Below are positions 7,668 through 16,956 of a DNA stretch of 64,000 nt, piece after piece. Under the pieces are notes generated by a model that was given only the letters and a program-made list of their open reading frames with translations, was not told the DNA's origin and searched no databases. Both the position numbers and the translations under genes were made by a program. Position 1 is the stretch's first letter. Each line of letters begins with the position of its first letter. The stretch covers positions 1,798,001 to 1,862,000 of the forward strand of contig NZ_CP180191.1 in assembly GCF_047549485.1 (NCBI RefSeq), in the 5' to 3' direction. This DNA is from Piscinibacterium candidicorallinum. GTDB lineage: Bacteria > Pseudomonadota > Gammaproteobacteria > Burkholderiales > Burkholderiaceae_C.

Positions 7668-9296
7668 ATGCTGCACGGGCTGATGATGGACGCGCCCCTG
7701 ACGATTTCAAGCCTGATCGAGCATGCCGCAAGGCACCATGGCGAAGGCGAAATCGTGTCACGCGGGACAGAAGGCGTAATCCGCCGCAAGACCTGGGCGC
7801 AGATCCGCAGCCGCGCCAAGCAGGTGGCCAACGTGCTCACGCAGATGGGCGTGAAGCAGGGCGATCGCGTGGCGACCCTCGCTTGGAACACCGATCGGCA
7901 TCTGGAGCTGTATTTCGGCGTCTCTGGCATGGGCGCGGTGCTGCACACCATCAACCCGCGCCTGCACCCCGAGCAGATCGCGTGGATCGCCAACCACGCT
8001 GAAGACACCGTGCTGTTTTTCGACAGCACCTTCCTGCCGATCGTCACGGCCATGGCACCGCACGCCAAGAGCCTGCGCCACCTCGTCATGCTGACCGACA
8101 CTGAGCACATGCCGGCCGACAGCGCCCTGGATCTCCAGTGCTACGAAGCCCTGCTGGGCGCAGCCTCCGAGGTGTTTGACTGGCCGGCGATCGACGAGCA
8201 GGCGGCATCCAGCATGTGCTACACGAGCGGCACGACCGGCAACCCCAAGGGCGTGCTGTACAGCCATCGGTCCACGTTGCTGCACACCTATGGGGTGTGC
8301 ATGCCGGACTCCCTGAACATCAGCGCCCGGGACAGTCTGCTGCCTGTGGTGCCCATGTTCCATGTGAACGCCTGGGGGCTGCCCTACGCGGCGGCGGCCA
8401 CCGGCTGCAAGCTGGTGATGCCAGGGCCGGGGCTGGATGGCAAGAGCCTGCACGAACTGTTCGAGGCTGAAGGCGTGACCATCTCTGCGGGCGTGCCCAC
8501 GGTCTGGCTCGGACTGCTGAATTTCATGCGCGAGCAGAGCCTGAAGTTCTCGGCCATGAAGCGCACGGTCATCGGCGGCTCGACCTGCCCGCCTGCGATG
8601 CTGCGCAGCTTCGAGCTGGATTACGGCGTGCAGGTGCTGCATGCCTGGGGCATGACGGAGATGAGCCCGCTGGGCACGAGCTGCACGCTCAAGCGCCAGC
8701 ACATGGCTCAGGACCGCGAGGCGCAGTTTGCAGTGCAGTTCAAGCAGGGGCGAACCGTCTTCGGCGTGGACCTGCGCATCGTCAACGATGCCGGCGATTC
8801 CCTGCCCTGGGACGGCAAGACCAGCGGGCACCTGCAGGTGCGCGGCCCCTGGGTGCTCAAGAGCTACTTCAAGAATGAGGGCGGCGATCCGCTCACGCCG
8901 GACGGCTGGTTTCCCACCGGTGATGTGGCCACGATCGACGCCGAGGGCTACATGCAGATCACCGACCGCAGCAAGGATGTGATCAAAAGCGGCGGCGAGT
9001 GGATCAGCTCCATCGATCTGGAAAACATCGCCATGAGCCACCCGGCCGTGGCCATGGCAGCCTGCATTGGCGTGCCGCACCCGAAGTGGGACGAGCGCCC
9101 GTTGCTGCTGGTCGTCAAGCGGCCGGGTCAAGAGCTGAGCAAAGCCGATTTGCTCGCACATTTCGAAGGCAAGATCGCCAAGTGGTGGATGCCCGACGAG
9201 GTGCTGTTCATCGACGCCATCCCCTTGGGCGCGACCGGGAAGATGCTCAAGACCAGGCTGCGCGAGCAGTACGGCAGTACGCCGCTGCCCGCATGA
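7668..9296 (+). CDS. Acyl-CoA ligase, DmdB (3-methylthiopropionyl-CoA ligase) type
   Basis: ANL-superfamily AMP-forming acyl-CoA synthetase of 542 residues. It has the P-loop-like YTSGTTGNPKGVLYSHRS, the adenine-binding HAWGMTEMSP, the hinge aspartate in DGWFPTGDVATID, and the C-terminal lysine in GATGKMLKTRLR. An AAGGAG site lies eight bases before the chosen ATG. Overall layout resembles the DmdB branch that activates methylthiopropionate and short or medium-chain fatty acids. It opens the plus-strand catabolic block and is probably the entry step for whatever acid the cluster degrades. The true substrate is not determined. Confidence 0.9.
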   Translation: MLHGLMMDAPLTISSLIEHAARHHGEGEIVSRGTEGVIRRKTWAQIRSRAKQVANVLTQMGVKQGDRVATLAWNTDRHLELYFGVSGMGAVLHTINPRLHPEQIAWIANHAEDTVLFFDSTFLPIVTAMAPHAKSLRHLVMLTDTEHMPADSALDLQCYEALLGAASEVFDWPAIDEQAASSMCYTSGTTGNPKGVLYSHRSTLLHTYGVCMPDSLNISARDSLLPVVPMFHVNAWGLPYAAAATGCKLVMPGPGLDGKSLHELFEAEGVTISAGVPTVWLGLLNFMREQSLKFSAMKRTVIGGSTCPPAMLRSFELDYGVQVLHAWGMTEMSPLGTSCTLKRQHMAQDREAQFAVQFKQGRTVFGVDLRIVNDAGDSLPWDGKTSGHLQVRGPWVLKSYFKNEGGDPLTPDGWFPTGDVATIDAEGYMQITDRSKDVIKSGGEWISSIDLENIAMSHPAVAMAACIGVPHPKWDERPLLLVVKRPGQELSKADLLAHFEGKIAKWWMPDEVLFIDAIPLGATGKMLKTRLREQYGSTPLPA

Positions 9297-9362
9297 ACGC
9301 GGCTTGGGCGGGGCAACTGTTGTTTCCACCCCGCTTTAGGGAAACCCCGACATCGGCTTGGA

Positions 9363-9392
9363 TTGAATGCTGCGCTGCGGTTTACCTACATT
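9363..9392 (+). promoter_or_regulatory. Possible sigma-70 promoter for the ABC transporter operon
   Basis: TTGAAT (9363-9368) is followed after 18 bases by TACATT (9387-9392). It lies about 60 bases upstream of the substrate-binding protein start in a 156-base gap. The match is moderate only; no operator was recognised next to it. Confidence 0.3.
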
Positions 9393-9452
9393 CGGCGGTA
9401 CCCAAGGGTTGCCCCGGAGTACGGGGCTAGAAATCACAACGAGGAGACATGT

Positions 9453-10709
9453 ATGCGCAATCTGCGCTTGAAGACGCTGGCTGCAGTCACGCTGGTCACG
9501 GGTTCGATGCTTGCGGGCAGTGCCTTCGCCCAGACCAAGGTCCGGATTGCGTTCATTGACCCGCTCTCCGGCCCTTTCGCGCCGGTGGGTCAGAACCAGC
9601 TCAAGAGTTGGCAGACCGTGGCCGAACTCGCCAACCAGCAGAAGTGGGCGCCGGGTTATGAATTCGAAGTCGTTGGCTTCGACAACAAGACCAGCCCGCA
9701 GGAAAGCCTGACTGTTCTGCGCACCGCGATCGACCAGGGTTTCCGTTACGTGGCCCAAGGCAACGGCTCCAGCGTTGCGATCGCACTGTCTGATGCGATC
9801 AGCAAGCACAACGAGCGCAACCCGGGCAAGGAGCTGGTGTTCCTGAACTACGCCGCCATCGACCCCGTGCTGACGAATGCCCAGTGCAGCTTCTGGCACT
9901 TCCGCTTCGACGCGAATGTCGAACAGAAGATGGAAGCGCTCACGACCTACATGCAAAGTCGCAAGGAGATCAAGAGCGTCTACCTGATCAACCAGAACTA
10001 CTCATTCGGTCAGCAGGTGGCGCGCTCTGCCAAGGAAATGCTTAGCCGCAAGCGACCGGATGTGAAGATTGCTGGTGAGGATCTACACCCGCTGGGTCAG
10101 GTGCGCGACTTTTCGCCTTACATCGCCAAGATCCAGCAAAGCGGTGCGGATACCGTGATCACCGGAAACTGGGGGACCGACCTCGCCCTGCTGATCAAGG
10201 CGGCCAATGATGCAGGCCTGAAGGCCAACTTCTACACGTACTACGCCGGTACCACTGGTGTGCCCACGGCTATGGGTGCCACTGGCGCTGAACGTGTGCG
10301 CATGGTGGCCTACTGGCATCCGAACGAAGCCACCTTCAGAGGTCAGGACGTCGTCAAGCGAATGAAGGACAAGTTCAAGGATGACTACTACTCCATGGCG
10401 ACCTTCAGCGCCATCCGCATGATGGCCGACAGCATCAATGCCGCAAAGAGCGCCGATCCAGTTCGGGTGGCCTTTGCCATGGCCGGCCGCAAGAGTCAGA
10501 GTCTGAATGGCGAGGTGGAAATGCGTGCCATGGATCATCAGCTCCAGCAGCCGCTGGTGATCGCCACGTGGGCCAAGGTGGACGGCAAGACGGTGAAGAT
10601 CGATCAGGAGAACACTGGCTTCGGCTGGCGCACGGAGTCCGTACAGCCGGCCTTTGTGGGTGTGCAGCCTTCGTCGTGCCAGATGAAGCGTCCCGCGCAG
10701 CCCAAGTAA
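9453..10709 (+). CDS. ABC transporter periplasmic substrate-binding protein, branched-chain amino acid type
   Basis: A 418-residue type-I periplasmic binding protein (Leu/Ile/Val-binding family). It has a signal peptide (MRNLRLKTLAAVTLVTGSML, cleavage after AFA) and the typical opening VRIAFIDPLSGPFAPVGQN. The start is the ATG preceded by GAGGAGA. It heads a livKHMGF-type set; in this context, beside an acyl-CoA ligase and beta-oxidation genes, it may bring in a carboxylic acid or aromatic compound rather than an amino acid. A strong terminator follows its stop, which would let it be made in excess over the membrane parts. Confidence 0.9.
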   Translation: MRNLRLKTLAAVTLVTGSMLAGSAFAQTKVRIAFIDPLSGPFAPVGQNQLKSWQTVAELANQQKWAPGYEFEVVGFDNKTSPQESLTVLRTAIDQGFRYVAQGNGSSVAIALSDAISKHNERNPGKELVFLNYAAIDPVLTNAQCSFWHFRFDANVEQKMEALTTYMQSRKEIKSVYLINQNYSFGQQVARSAKEMLSRKRPDVKIAGEDLHPLGQVRDFSPYIAKIQQSGADTVITGNWGTDLALLIKAANDAGLKANFYTYYAGTTGVPTAMGATGAERVRMVAYWHPNEATFRGQDVVKRMKDKFKDDYYSMATFSAIRMMADSINAAKSADPVRVAFAMAGRKSQSLNGEVEMRAMDHQLQQPLVIATWAKVDGKTVKIDQENTGFGWRTESVQPAFVGVQPSSCQMKRPAQPK

Positions 10710-10724
10710 GGGATGCTCATGCTC

Positions 10725-10756
10725 AAGCCGCGGAAGAGGTCTTCCGCGGCTTTTGT
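10725..10756 (+). terminator. Rho-independent terminator / attenuator after the binding-protein gene
   Basis: A perfect 12-bp stem (AAGCCGCGGAAG with CTTCCGCGGCTT) around an AGGT loop runs into TTGTTT. It lies between the substrate-binding protein gene and livH. Such a site typically makes binding-protein mRNA more abundant than permease mRNA. Confidence 0.85.
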
Positions 10757-10770
10757 TTGGCTGAAAATCT

Positions 10771-10780
10771 AACGATCGTT
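10771..10780. promoter_or_regulatory. Palindrome AACGATCGTT upstream of livH (possible operator)
   Basis: A perfect 10-bp palindrome 60 bases before livH. Its core ACGATCGT recurs at 14765-14772 upstream of the bifunctional beta-oxidation gene. The form is like TetR-family operators that control fatty-acid genes. No regulator gene is in the cluster; the role is inferred. Confidence 0.3.
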
Positions 10781-10839
10781 CGCATTCTCCATTGCTACAC
10801 AGCGGCGCGGGCCAACGGCCGCTTTTCTACTGAGCCTGC

Positions 10840-11823
10840 ATGGATTCCACCTGGATCACCTCCATCCTGAACGGCCTGGCCTACGGTCTGCTGCTGTTCA
10901 TGCTGTCTTCGGGGTTGACGCTCATCTTCTCGATGATGGGCGTCTTGAACTTCGCTCACGCCAGCTTCTACATGATTGGCGCCTACGTCGCCTACCAGAT
11001 CACGGTGCTCAGCACCAAGGCGCTGGGTGGCAACGCGGGCTTTGTGCTGGCGCTGATCCTGGCGCCACTGGTTGTCGGTGCGTTGGGTGCGCTGATCGAG
11101 CGATACGGATTGAGACGCGTGCACAAGTTCGGGCATGTGCCTGAGCTGCTGTTCACCTTCGGGCTGTCCTACATCATCGTGGAGCTGGTGCAGGTGATCT
11201 GGGGGCGCGCGGCGGTGCCTTATCGCGTACCGGAGATGCTGACCGGGCCGATCGACTGGCTGCAACAGAGCATGGGGCTGACGTTCCCTGAGTACCGCCT
11301 GTTCCTCATGGGCGTGGCGGTCGCCATGCTCGCGGCGCTTTGGCTGGTGCTTGCCAAGACCCGCACGGGGCTGGTGATCCAGGCAGCCCTCACGCACCCC
11401 GAGACGGTGGAGGCGCTGGGCCACAACGTTCCGCGGGTGTTCATGCTGGTGTTCGGCGGGGGGTGCGCACTGGCGGGGCTCGCGGGCGTGATCGGCGGGC
11501 CCGCATTCGTGACCGAGCCGGCGATGGCCGCGGCCCTGGGCTCGATCATTTTCGTGGTTGTGGTTGTCGGTGGCATGGGCTCTCTGGCTGGGGCGTTCGT
11601 CGCCTCGATCCTCATCGGCTTGCTGCAGAACCTCGCCGTGAAGGTCGACTCGAGCGGCGCTGACGTGCTGCAGGCTTTAGGCATGACCGTGACTGAGCAG
11701 ACCTTTGGCTACGCAGTGTGGAAGCTGTCTGTGGCGCAGGTGGCTCCCGTGCTGCCCTACCTGTTGCTGGTGCTGATCCTCATCTTCAGACCCAAGGGGC
11801 TCCTTGGGACGAGAGAAGGGTGA
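10840..11823 (+). CDS. Branched-chain-type ABC transporter permease LivH
   Basis: Inner-membrane permease of 327 residues with about eight hydrophobic helices, starting LNGLAYGLLLFMLSSGLTLI as LivH proteins do. The GVLNFAHASFYMIGAYVAY segment and the late GGMGSLAGAFVASILIGLLQ loop are the coupling-region signatures. It pairs with the LivM-type permease downstream. The 131-base gap before it holds a terminator and a palindrome, so it may also have its own control. Confidence 0.92.
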   Translation: MDSTWITSILNGLAYGLLLFMLSSGLTLIFSMMGVLNFAHASFYMIGAYVAYQITVLSTKALGGNAGFVLALILAPLVVGALGALIERYGLRRVHKFGHVPELLFTFGLSYIIVELVQVIWGRAAVPYRVPEMLTGPIDWLQQSMGLTFPEYRLFLMGVAVAMLAALWLVLAKTRTGLVIQAALTHPETVEALGHNVPRVFMLVFGGGCALAGLAGVIGGPAFVTEPAMAAALGSIIFVVVVVGGMGSLAGAFVASILIGLLQNLAVKVDSSGADVLQALGMTVTEQTFGYAVWKLSVAQVAPVLPYLLLVLILIFRPKGLLGTREG

Positions 11824-11828
11824 ACGGC

Positions 11829-13121
11829 ATGGCCAATTCGACCTTCCGCTTCAAGCCGATCAACTTCGGCCGCTGGTTCATCTGGGGCTTCACCACGCTG
11901 CTGTTCATCGGTGCGCCGCTGGTGTTCGACAGTGGCTTTGCGATCACGCTGCTCTCGCAAATGGGCATCATGATCATCTTCGCGCTGTCCTACAACATGC
12001 TGCTCGGGCAGACGGGCATGCTGAGCTTTGGCCACGCGGTGTATTCGGGCCTGGGGGCGTTCTTCGCCATCCACGCGTTGAACTGGATCGCCGCCGGCAA
12101 GCTGCATCTGCCGGTGAGCCTGCTGCCGCTGGTGGGTGGCTTGGCCGGTGCGTTCTTCGGTGTGATCTTCGGCTACGTCACGACCAAGAAGGCCGGCACG
12201 CCCTTCGCGATGATCACCCTGGGTATCGGCGAAATGGTCTTTGCCTGCTCGCTGATGTTCCCCGGATTCTTTGGCGGCGAGGGCGGCATTACCGGCAACC
12301 GCGTAGTGGGCGAGCCCTTCTTCGGCCTGACCTACGGCCCGGCCATCCAGGTCTATTACCTGATCGCCGTGTGGACCCTGGTGTGCATGGTGATGATGTT
12401 CGCCTTCACCCAGACGCCCCTGGGACGCATGGCCAATGCGGTGCGCGACAACCCGGAGCGCGTCGAGTTCATTGGCTACAACACCCAGCGGGTGCGCTGG
12501 TTCGTGCTGATCGCCTCGAGCTTCTTTGCCGGCGTCTCCGGCGGCCTGACTGCGATCAATTTCGAGATCGTGGGCGCCGAATCACTGAGCGCCATCCGCT
12601 CGGGTGGTGTGCTGCTGGCTGTGTTCCTGGGTGGGGCACTGTTCTTCTTCGGCCCGATTCTCGGTGCGATCGTGTTCGTGATCTTTGCCATCTCGATGAG
12701 CGAGTTCACCAAGGCCTGGCAGCTGTACCTGGGTGTGGTGTTCGTTCTGATGGTGATGTACGCGCCGGGCGGGTTGTCCAGCCTGATCCTCATGAACCTG
12801 CGCGTGGTGGGCTACGGCAAGTTCAAGCGCCTGCTCGACCCCTACCTGGGTGTGTTCGCAGGCAGCCTGCTGCTGACCTTGGGCGTGATCATGGTCATCG
12901 AGATGACCTATCACCTCACGCTCGAGGCCGCCAATGGCACCGTGCGCAGCATCTTCGGCTTCCAGATGGATACCGCGGGCGGCACCGCGTGGATCATCGC
13001 GGGTTCACTGCTCGTGGGCGGCACGCTGATCTTCGAGCCGATGCGGCGCCGTTTCAAGGCGGAGTGGGACGCGATTGCCGAAGAGATCGAAGACGAAGAA
13101 CAGAAGAAGCTCGTCCTATGA
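11829..13121 (+). CDS. Branched-chain-type ABC transporter permease LivM
   Basis: Second membrane permease, 430 residues, longer than many LivM proteins because of an extended C-terminal part with two added hydrophobic stretches (about 330-400) and an acidic tail EEIEDEEQKK. Signatures are LSYNMLLGQTGMLSFGHAVY and GTPFAMITLGIGEM. The start is taken at the ATG of MANSTFRF; a GTG three codons earlier is possible. It begins five bases after the livH stop, and its own stop overlaps the LivG start (ATGA). The extended C-terminus may be a lineage feature of this transporter subgroup. Confidence 0.9.
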   Translation: MANSTFRFKPINFGRWFIWGFTTLLFIGAPLVFDSGFAITLLSQMGIMIIFALSYNMLLGQTGMLSFGHAVYSGLGAFFAIHALNWIAAGKLHLPVSLLPLVGGLAGAFFGVIFGYVTTKKAGTPFAMITLGIGEMVFACSLMFPGFFGGEGGITGNRVVGEPFFGLTYGPAIQVYYLIAVWTLVCMVMMFAFTQTPLGRMANAVRDNPERVEFIGYNTQRVRWFVLIASSFFAGVSGGLTAINFEIVGAESLSAIRSGGVLLAVFLGGALFFFGPILGAIVFVIFAISMSEFTKAWQLYLGVVFVLMVMYAPGGLSSLILMNLRVVGYGKFKRLLDPYLGVFAGSLLLTLGVIMVIEMTYHLTLEAANGTVRSIFGFQMDTAGGTAWIIAGSLLVGGTLIFEPMRRRFKAEWDAIAEEIEDEEQKKLVL

Positions 13122-13897
13122 AGCCTGCAGCACTCCATCTGGCGGACGTCCGCAAGTCCTTCGGCAAAACCGAGATCATCCGAGGTGTGAACCTGTCGAT
13201 TGCCGCAGGGGAACGACACGCCATCATCGGCCCCAACGGCGCGGGCAAGTCCACGCTGTTCAACCTCATCAGCGGGCGCTTCGGCGTGAGCAGCGGCCGC
13301 ATCGAACTCAATGGCGCAGATGTCACGCGCAAGAAGCCCTTCGAGATCAACCGCATGGGGCTGGCGCGCAGCTTCCAGATCAACAACCTGTTCGGCAACC
13401 TGAGCGTGTTCGAGAACCTGCGCTGCGCGGTGCTCTGGAGCCTGGGCTACAAGTACTCGTTCTGGCACAAGCTCAGCCAGCTCAAGGATGCCAGGGAGCG
13501 CGCGGAGCAGGTGATGGAGCGCATCGGTCTGAACCGGCGGCGCGACACCAAGGCGAGCCTGCTCACCTATGCCGAACAGCGTGCCCTGGAGATCGGCATC
13601 ACCATCGCCGGTGGCGCAGACGTGATCCTCCTCGACGAACCGACCGCGGGCATGTCCAGAAGCGAGAGCGACCGTGCGGTGCAGCTGATTCGCGAAGTGA
13701 CCGAGGGCAAGACCCTAGTGATGGTCGAGCACGACATGAGCGTGGTGTTCGGGCTGGCTGATCGCATCAGCGTGCTGGTGTACGGCGAGGTGATTGCCAG
13801 CGACACGCCGCAGGCAATTCGTGAGAACGCAGCGGTGCAGGAGGCCTACCTCGGCGGGCATGGCGCCGAAGAAGAGACGGAGCCTGCCCATGGCTGA
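13118..13897 (+). CDS. ABC transporter ATP-binding protein LivG
   Basis: ATPase subunit of 259 residues. Walker A is normal (GPNGAGKSTLFN). Walker B is VILLDEPTAGMSRSE, and the switch histidine is in MVEHDMSVVF. The signature motif reads LLTYAEQRALEIG, where the usual glycine (LSYGQ/LSGGQ) is replaced by alanine. The start overlaps livM by four bases and the end overlaps livF by eight, so the genes are tightly coupled. It energises uptake by the LivH/LivM pair. Confidence 0.92.
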   Translation: MKPAALHLADVRKSFGKTEIIRGVNLSIAAGERHAIIGPNGAGKSTLFNLISGRFGVSSGRIELNGADVTRKKPFEINRMGLARSFQINNLFGNLSVFENLRCAVLWSLGYKYSFWHKLSQLKDARERAEQVMERIGLNRRRDTKASLLTYAEQRALEIGITIAGGADVILLDEPTAGMSRSESDRAVQLIREVTEGKTLVMVEHDMSVVFGLADRISVLVYGEVIASDTPQAIRENAAVQEAYLGGHGAEEETEPAHG

Positions 13898-14594
13898 AGA
13901 CTTTCTCTCGATCAAGAACCTGCATGGCTGGTATGGCAAGAGCCATGTGCTGCACGGCGTGGACATGCAGGTGGGCAAGGGCGAGATCGTCAGCCTGCTG
14001 GGTCGCAACGGGGTGGGGCGCTCCACCACTGCCAAGGCCATCATGGGGCTGGTGGATGCCACTGGCTCCGTGCGATTCAAGGGGACGGAGTTGGTGGGCA
14101 AGAAGGCCTATGAGATTGCGCACCTGGGCATCGGCTATGTGCCGGAGAATCGCGACATCTTTCCGACGCTGACCGTCGAGCAGAACCTCACACTCGGTCT
14201 GAAGGGCACCAAACCCGGGCAGTGGAGTTACGAGGACATGTACCGCATGTTCCCGCGCCTGAAGGAGCGCCAGCACACACAGGCGGGCGTGCTGTCCGGG
14301 GGCGAGCAGCAGATGCTGACCCTGTGCCGCACGCTCATGGGTGACCCGCAGCTCATCATCATCGATGAGCCGACCGAGGGCCTTGCACCCAAGATCGTCG
14401 AGCTGGTGGCGCAGTACCTGCAGGAACTCAAGCGCCGCGGACTGTCCGTGCTGCTCATCGAGCAGAAGCTGGCCATCGCGCTGGACATCTCCAACCGCGT
14501 CTACGTGATGGGCCACGGCAATGTCGTGTTTGAGGGTACGCCAGCTGATCTGAAGGCCAACGAGAAGGTACGCAAGGAGTGGCTGGAGGTTTGA
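13890..14594 (+). CDS. ABC transporter ATP-binding protein LivF, Walker A Lys replaced by Arg
   Basis: Second ATPase subunit, 234 residues. The signature LSGGEQQM and Walker B LIIIDEPTEGL are intact. The Walker A motif reads GRNGVGRST at residues 38-46, so the phosphate-binding lysine is an arginine (Arg44, codon CGC). I recall similar GRNGAGR forms in other betaproteobacterial LivF proteins, so this is probably tolerated in the subgroup and not a damaging mutation. It closes the transporter operon; a 262-base gap follows. Confidence 0.9.
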   Translation: MAEDFLSIKNLHGWYGKSHVLHGVDMQVGKGEIVSLLGRNGVGRSTTAKAIMGLVDATGSVRFKGTELVGKKAYEIAHLGIGYVPENRDIFPTLTVEQNLTLGLKGTKPGQWSYEDMYRMFPRLKERQHTQAGVLSGGEQQMLTLCRTLMGDPQLIIIDEPTEGLAPKIVELVAQYLQELKRRGLSVLLIEQKLAIALDISNRVYVMGHGNVVFEGTPADLKANEKVRKEWLEV

Positions 14595-14764
14595 TGTTCA
14601 GCGTCTTGCTGACCGTTATTGTTTTAATTTAGTCACCGCATAGACGACTTTCCGCATATTCAAAGCGCCTTTAGGGTGATTTTCGGCTTTCTATTTTGAT
14701 GACCGAATTCGTCGCTTGTTTCCGCTGAATTGCTTTGGCCTGGCAGCTGCCACGCCGAAACCGA

Positions 14765-14772
14765 ACGATCGT
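14765..14772. promoter_or_regulatory. Palindrome ACGATCGT upstream of the beta-oxidation gene (possible operator)
   Basis: This 8-bp palindrome, in context GAACGATCGTGC, repeats the core of 10771-10780. It lies 85-92 bases before the bifunctional enzyme start. Two copies before two operons of one cluster suggest a shared TetR-type regulator. This is inference only. Confidence 0.28.
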
Positions 14773-14856
14773 GCTTTTTGAGGTACGCTGCCCCAATCGA
14801 AGCGGCGCCGTGACCGGACTGAAAAGCGAGCGCTGCTCATCCTCCCAGGAGACTTC

Positions 14857-16956
14857 ATGACCGCCAGATACGCTCTTCACGGCGCAGTTGCCTTCATCAC
14901 GCTCGACAACCCGCCGGTCAACGGCCTGGGCTACGAGACCCGCAAATCGCTGTGCGAAGGCATCGAGCGCGCCAATGCGGATGCCGCAGTCACGGCCATC
15001 ATCATCACGGGCGCAGGCAAGGCCTTCTCAGGCGGCGCCGATATTCGCGAATTCAACACCCCCAAGATGGCGCTGCAGCCCGATCTGCACGCCTGCATCC
15101 GTACCGTGGAGCTCAGCGCCAAGCCGGTGATCGCCGCCATCCACACGGTGTGCATGGGCGGTGGGCTAGAGCTTTCGCTGGGCTGCCACTACCGGATTGC
15201 CGCACCCGGCGCGCAGATTGCGCTGCCCGAAGTGAAGCTGGGCCTGCTGCCCGGGGCAGGCGGAACGCAGCGCCTGCCGCGCGCGCTCGGCGTGGAAAAC
15301 GCACTGAACATGATCGTCAGCGGCGAGCCGGTCAAGAGCGAGCTGCTCGCCATGGCGCCCGGCCAGAAGCTGTTCGACAAGCTCAGCAAGAGTGTCGAGA
15401 CGCTGGCTGAAGAAGCGCTGGCCTTCGCCAATGAGGTTGCAGACAAGCGTCCTCTGCCGCTGGTGCGCAATCTGCCCGCCACGCATGCCGAGGCCGACGG
15501 CTACTTCCAGTTCGCCCGCAACACGGTACGGGCCGTCGCGAAAAACTTCCCGGCGCCGGTCAAGTGTGTGGATTGCGTGGAAGCCGCCGTCAAGAAGCCG
15601 TTTGATGACGGCCTGAACTTCGAGAAGGAGCAGTTCATCGCGCTGATGATGACGCCCGAGAGCAAGGCCCTGCGCCATGCCTTCTTTGGCGAGCGTGCTG
15701 CCAGCAAGATTCCGGACGTGCCGGAGAGCACGCCGGTGCGCGAGATCAGGAAGGTCGCCGTCATTGGCGCCGGGACCATGGGAGGCGGCATCTCCATGAA
15801 CTTCCTGAATGCCGGCATCCCCGTCACCATTCTGGAGATGAGTGCCGAGGCGCTTGAGCGTGGCACCGGCATCATGCGCAAGAACTACGAGGGGCAAGTC
15901 AAGAAAGGCAAGCTCAAGCAGGAGAAGCTCGAACAGCGCATGGCCCTGCTGAGCACCACCACGAGCTACGAGGACATCAAGGATGCGGATCTCGTCATCG
16001 AAGCCGTGTTCGAGGACATGGGCGTCAAGGAGAAGGTCTTCAAGCACCTGGATGCCGTCATGAAGCCCGGTGCGATCCTGGCGTCCAACACCTCCACGCT
16101 GGACGTCAACAAGATTGCCGGCTTCACCCAGCGGCCGCAGGACGTGGTCGGCATGCACTTCTTCAGCCCGGCCAACGTCATGAAGCTGCTGGAGGTGGTG
16201 CGCGGCGCCGCCACGGCCAAGGATCTGCTTACCACGGTCATGAAGGTGGCCAAGACCATCCGCAAGACGGCAGTGGTCAGCGGCGTGTGCGACGGCTTCA
16301 TCGGCAACCGCATGATCGAGCAGTACAGCCGCCAGGCGCTGCAGATGGTGGAAGAGGGCGCCAGCCCCGAGCAAGTGGACCGCGCCATCGAGAAGTTTGG
16401 CTTCGCCATGGGCCCATTCCGCATGAGTGATCTGGCAGGCAACGACATCGGCTGGGCCATCCGCAAGCGCCGCTATGTCGAGCAGCCCGAACTCAAATAC
16501 AGCAAGGTCGGCGACAAGCTTTGCGAGCTCGGCCGCTTTGGCCAGAAGACCGGTGCCGGCTGGTACGACTACCAGCCGGGCAAGCGCGATGCGCTGCCGT
16601 CGCCCGTGGTCAAGGAACTTGTCGAGAAGCACCGCAAGGACGCAGGCATTACGCCGCGCAAGATCGGCAACGACGAAATCGTCGGCCGCCTGGTGTATGC
16701 GCTGGTGAACGAAGCTGCGCACATCCTGGAGGAAGGCATTGCCAGCAAGGCCAGCGACATCGACATGGTCTACCTGACCGGCTACGGCTTTCCGCTCTGG
16801 CGCGGCGGCCCCCTGTGCTACGCCGACACCATGGGCCTTCACAACGTGGTCACGGACATGAAGCGCTTTGGTTCGCAGCCGGGTGCAGATGCCGCCTTCT
16901 GGACGCCGGCGCCGCTGCTGCTGAAGCTGTTGGCCGAAGGCAAGCCGCTTGTTTGA
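14857..16956 (+). CDS. Bifunctional enoyl-CoA hydratase / 3-hydroxyacyl-CoA dehydrogenase (FadB/FadJ-like)
   Basis: A 699-residue multifunctional beta-oxidation enzyme. The N-terminal crotonase domain (about 1-190) has GAGKAFSGGADIREF (oxyanion hole) and catalytic-loop ALPEVKLGLLPGAGGTQRLPR. An NAD-binding 3-hydroxyacyl-CoA dehydrogenase domain follows from about 298 with VAVIGAGTMGGGISMNF, then two C-terminal dehydrogenase domains with FIGNRMIEQYSRQA and GYGFPLWRGGP. It resembles the peroxisomal-type fusion in length. The thiolase gene follows 108 bases later, giving a standard hydration-oxidation-thiolysis pair. A CAGGAGAC site precedes the ATG. Confidence 0.94.
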   Translation: MTARYALHGAVAFITLDNPPVNGLGYETRKSLCEGIERANADAAVTAIIITGAGKAFSGGADIREFNTPKMALQPDLHACIRTVELSAKPVIAAIHTVCMGGGLELSLGCHYRIAAPGAQIALPEVKLGLLPGAGGTQRLPRALGVENALNMIVSGEPVKSELLAMAPGQKLFDKLSKSVETLAEEALAFANEVADKRPLPLVRNLPATHAEADGYFQFARNTVRAVAKNFPAPVKCVDCVEAAVKKPFDDGLNFEKEQFIALMMTPESKALRHAFFGERAASKIPDVPESTPVREIRKVAVIGAGTMGGGISMNFLNAGIPVTILEMSAEALERGTGIMRKNYEGQVKKGKLKQEKLEQRMALLSTTTSYEDIKDADLVIEAVFEDMGVKEKVFKHLDAVMKPGAILASNTSTLDVNKIAGFTQRPQDVVGMHFFSPANVMKLLEVVRGAATAKDLLTTVMKVAKTIRKTAVVSGVCDGFIGNRMIEQYSRQALQMVEEGASPEQVDRAIEKFGFAMGPFRMSDLAGNDIGWAIRKRRYVEQPELKYSKVGDKLCELGRFGQKTGAGWYDYQPGKRDALPSPVVKELVEKHRKDAGITPRKIGNDEIVGRLVYALVNEAAHILEEGIASKASDIDMVYLTGYGFPLWRGGPLCYADTMGLHNVVTDMKRFGSQPGADAAFWTPAPLLLKLLAEGKPLV

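Noticed and set aside
11804..13117. Long N-terminal extension of the LivG frame through livM
   Set aside because: The Arg/Gly/His-rich sequence is an out-of-frame reading of livM; LivG homology begins at 13118.
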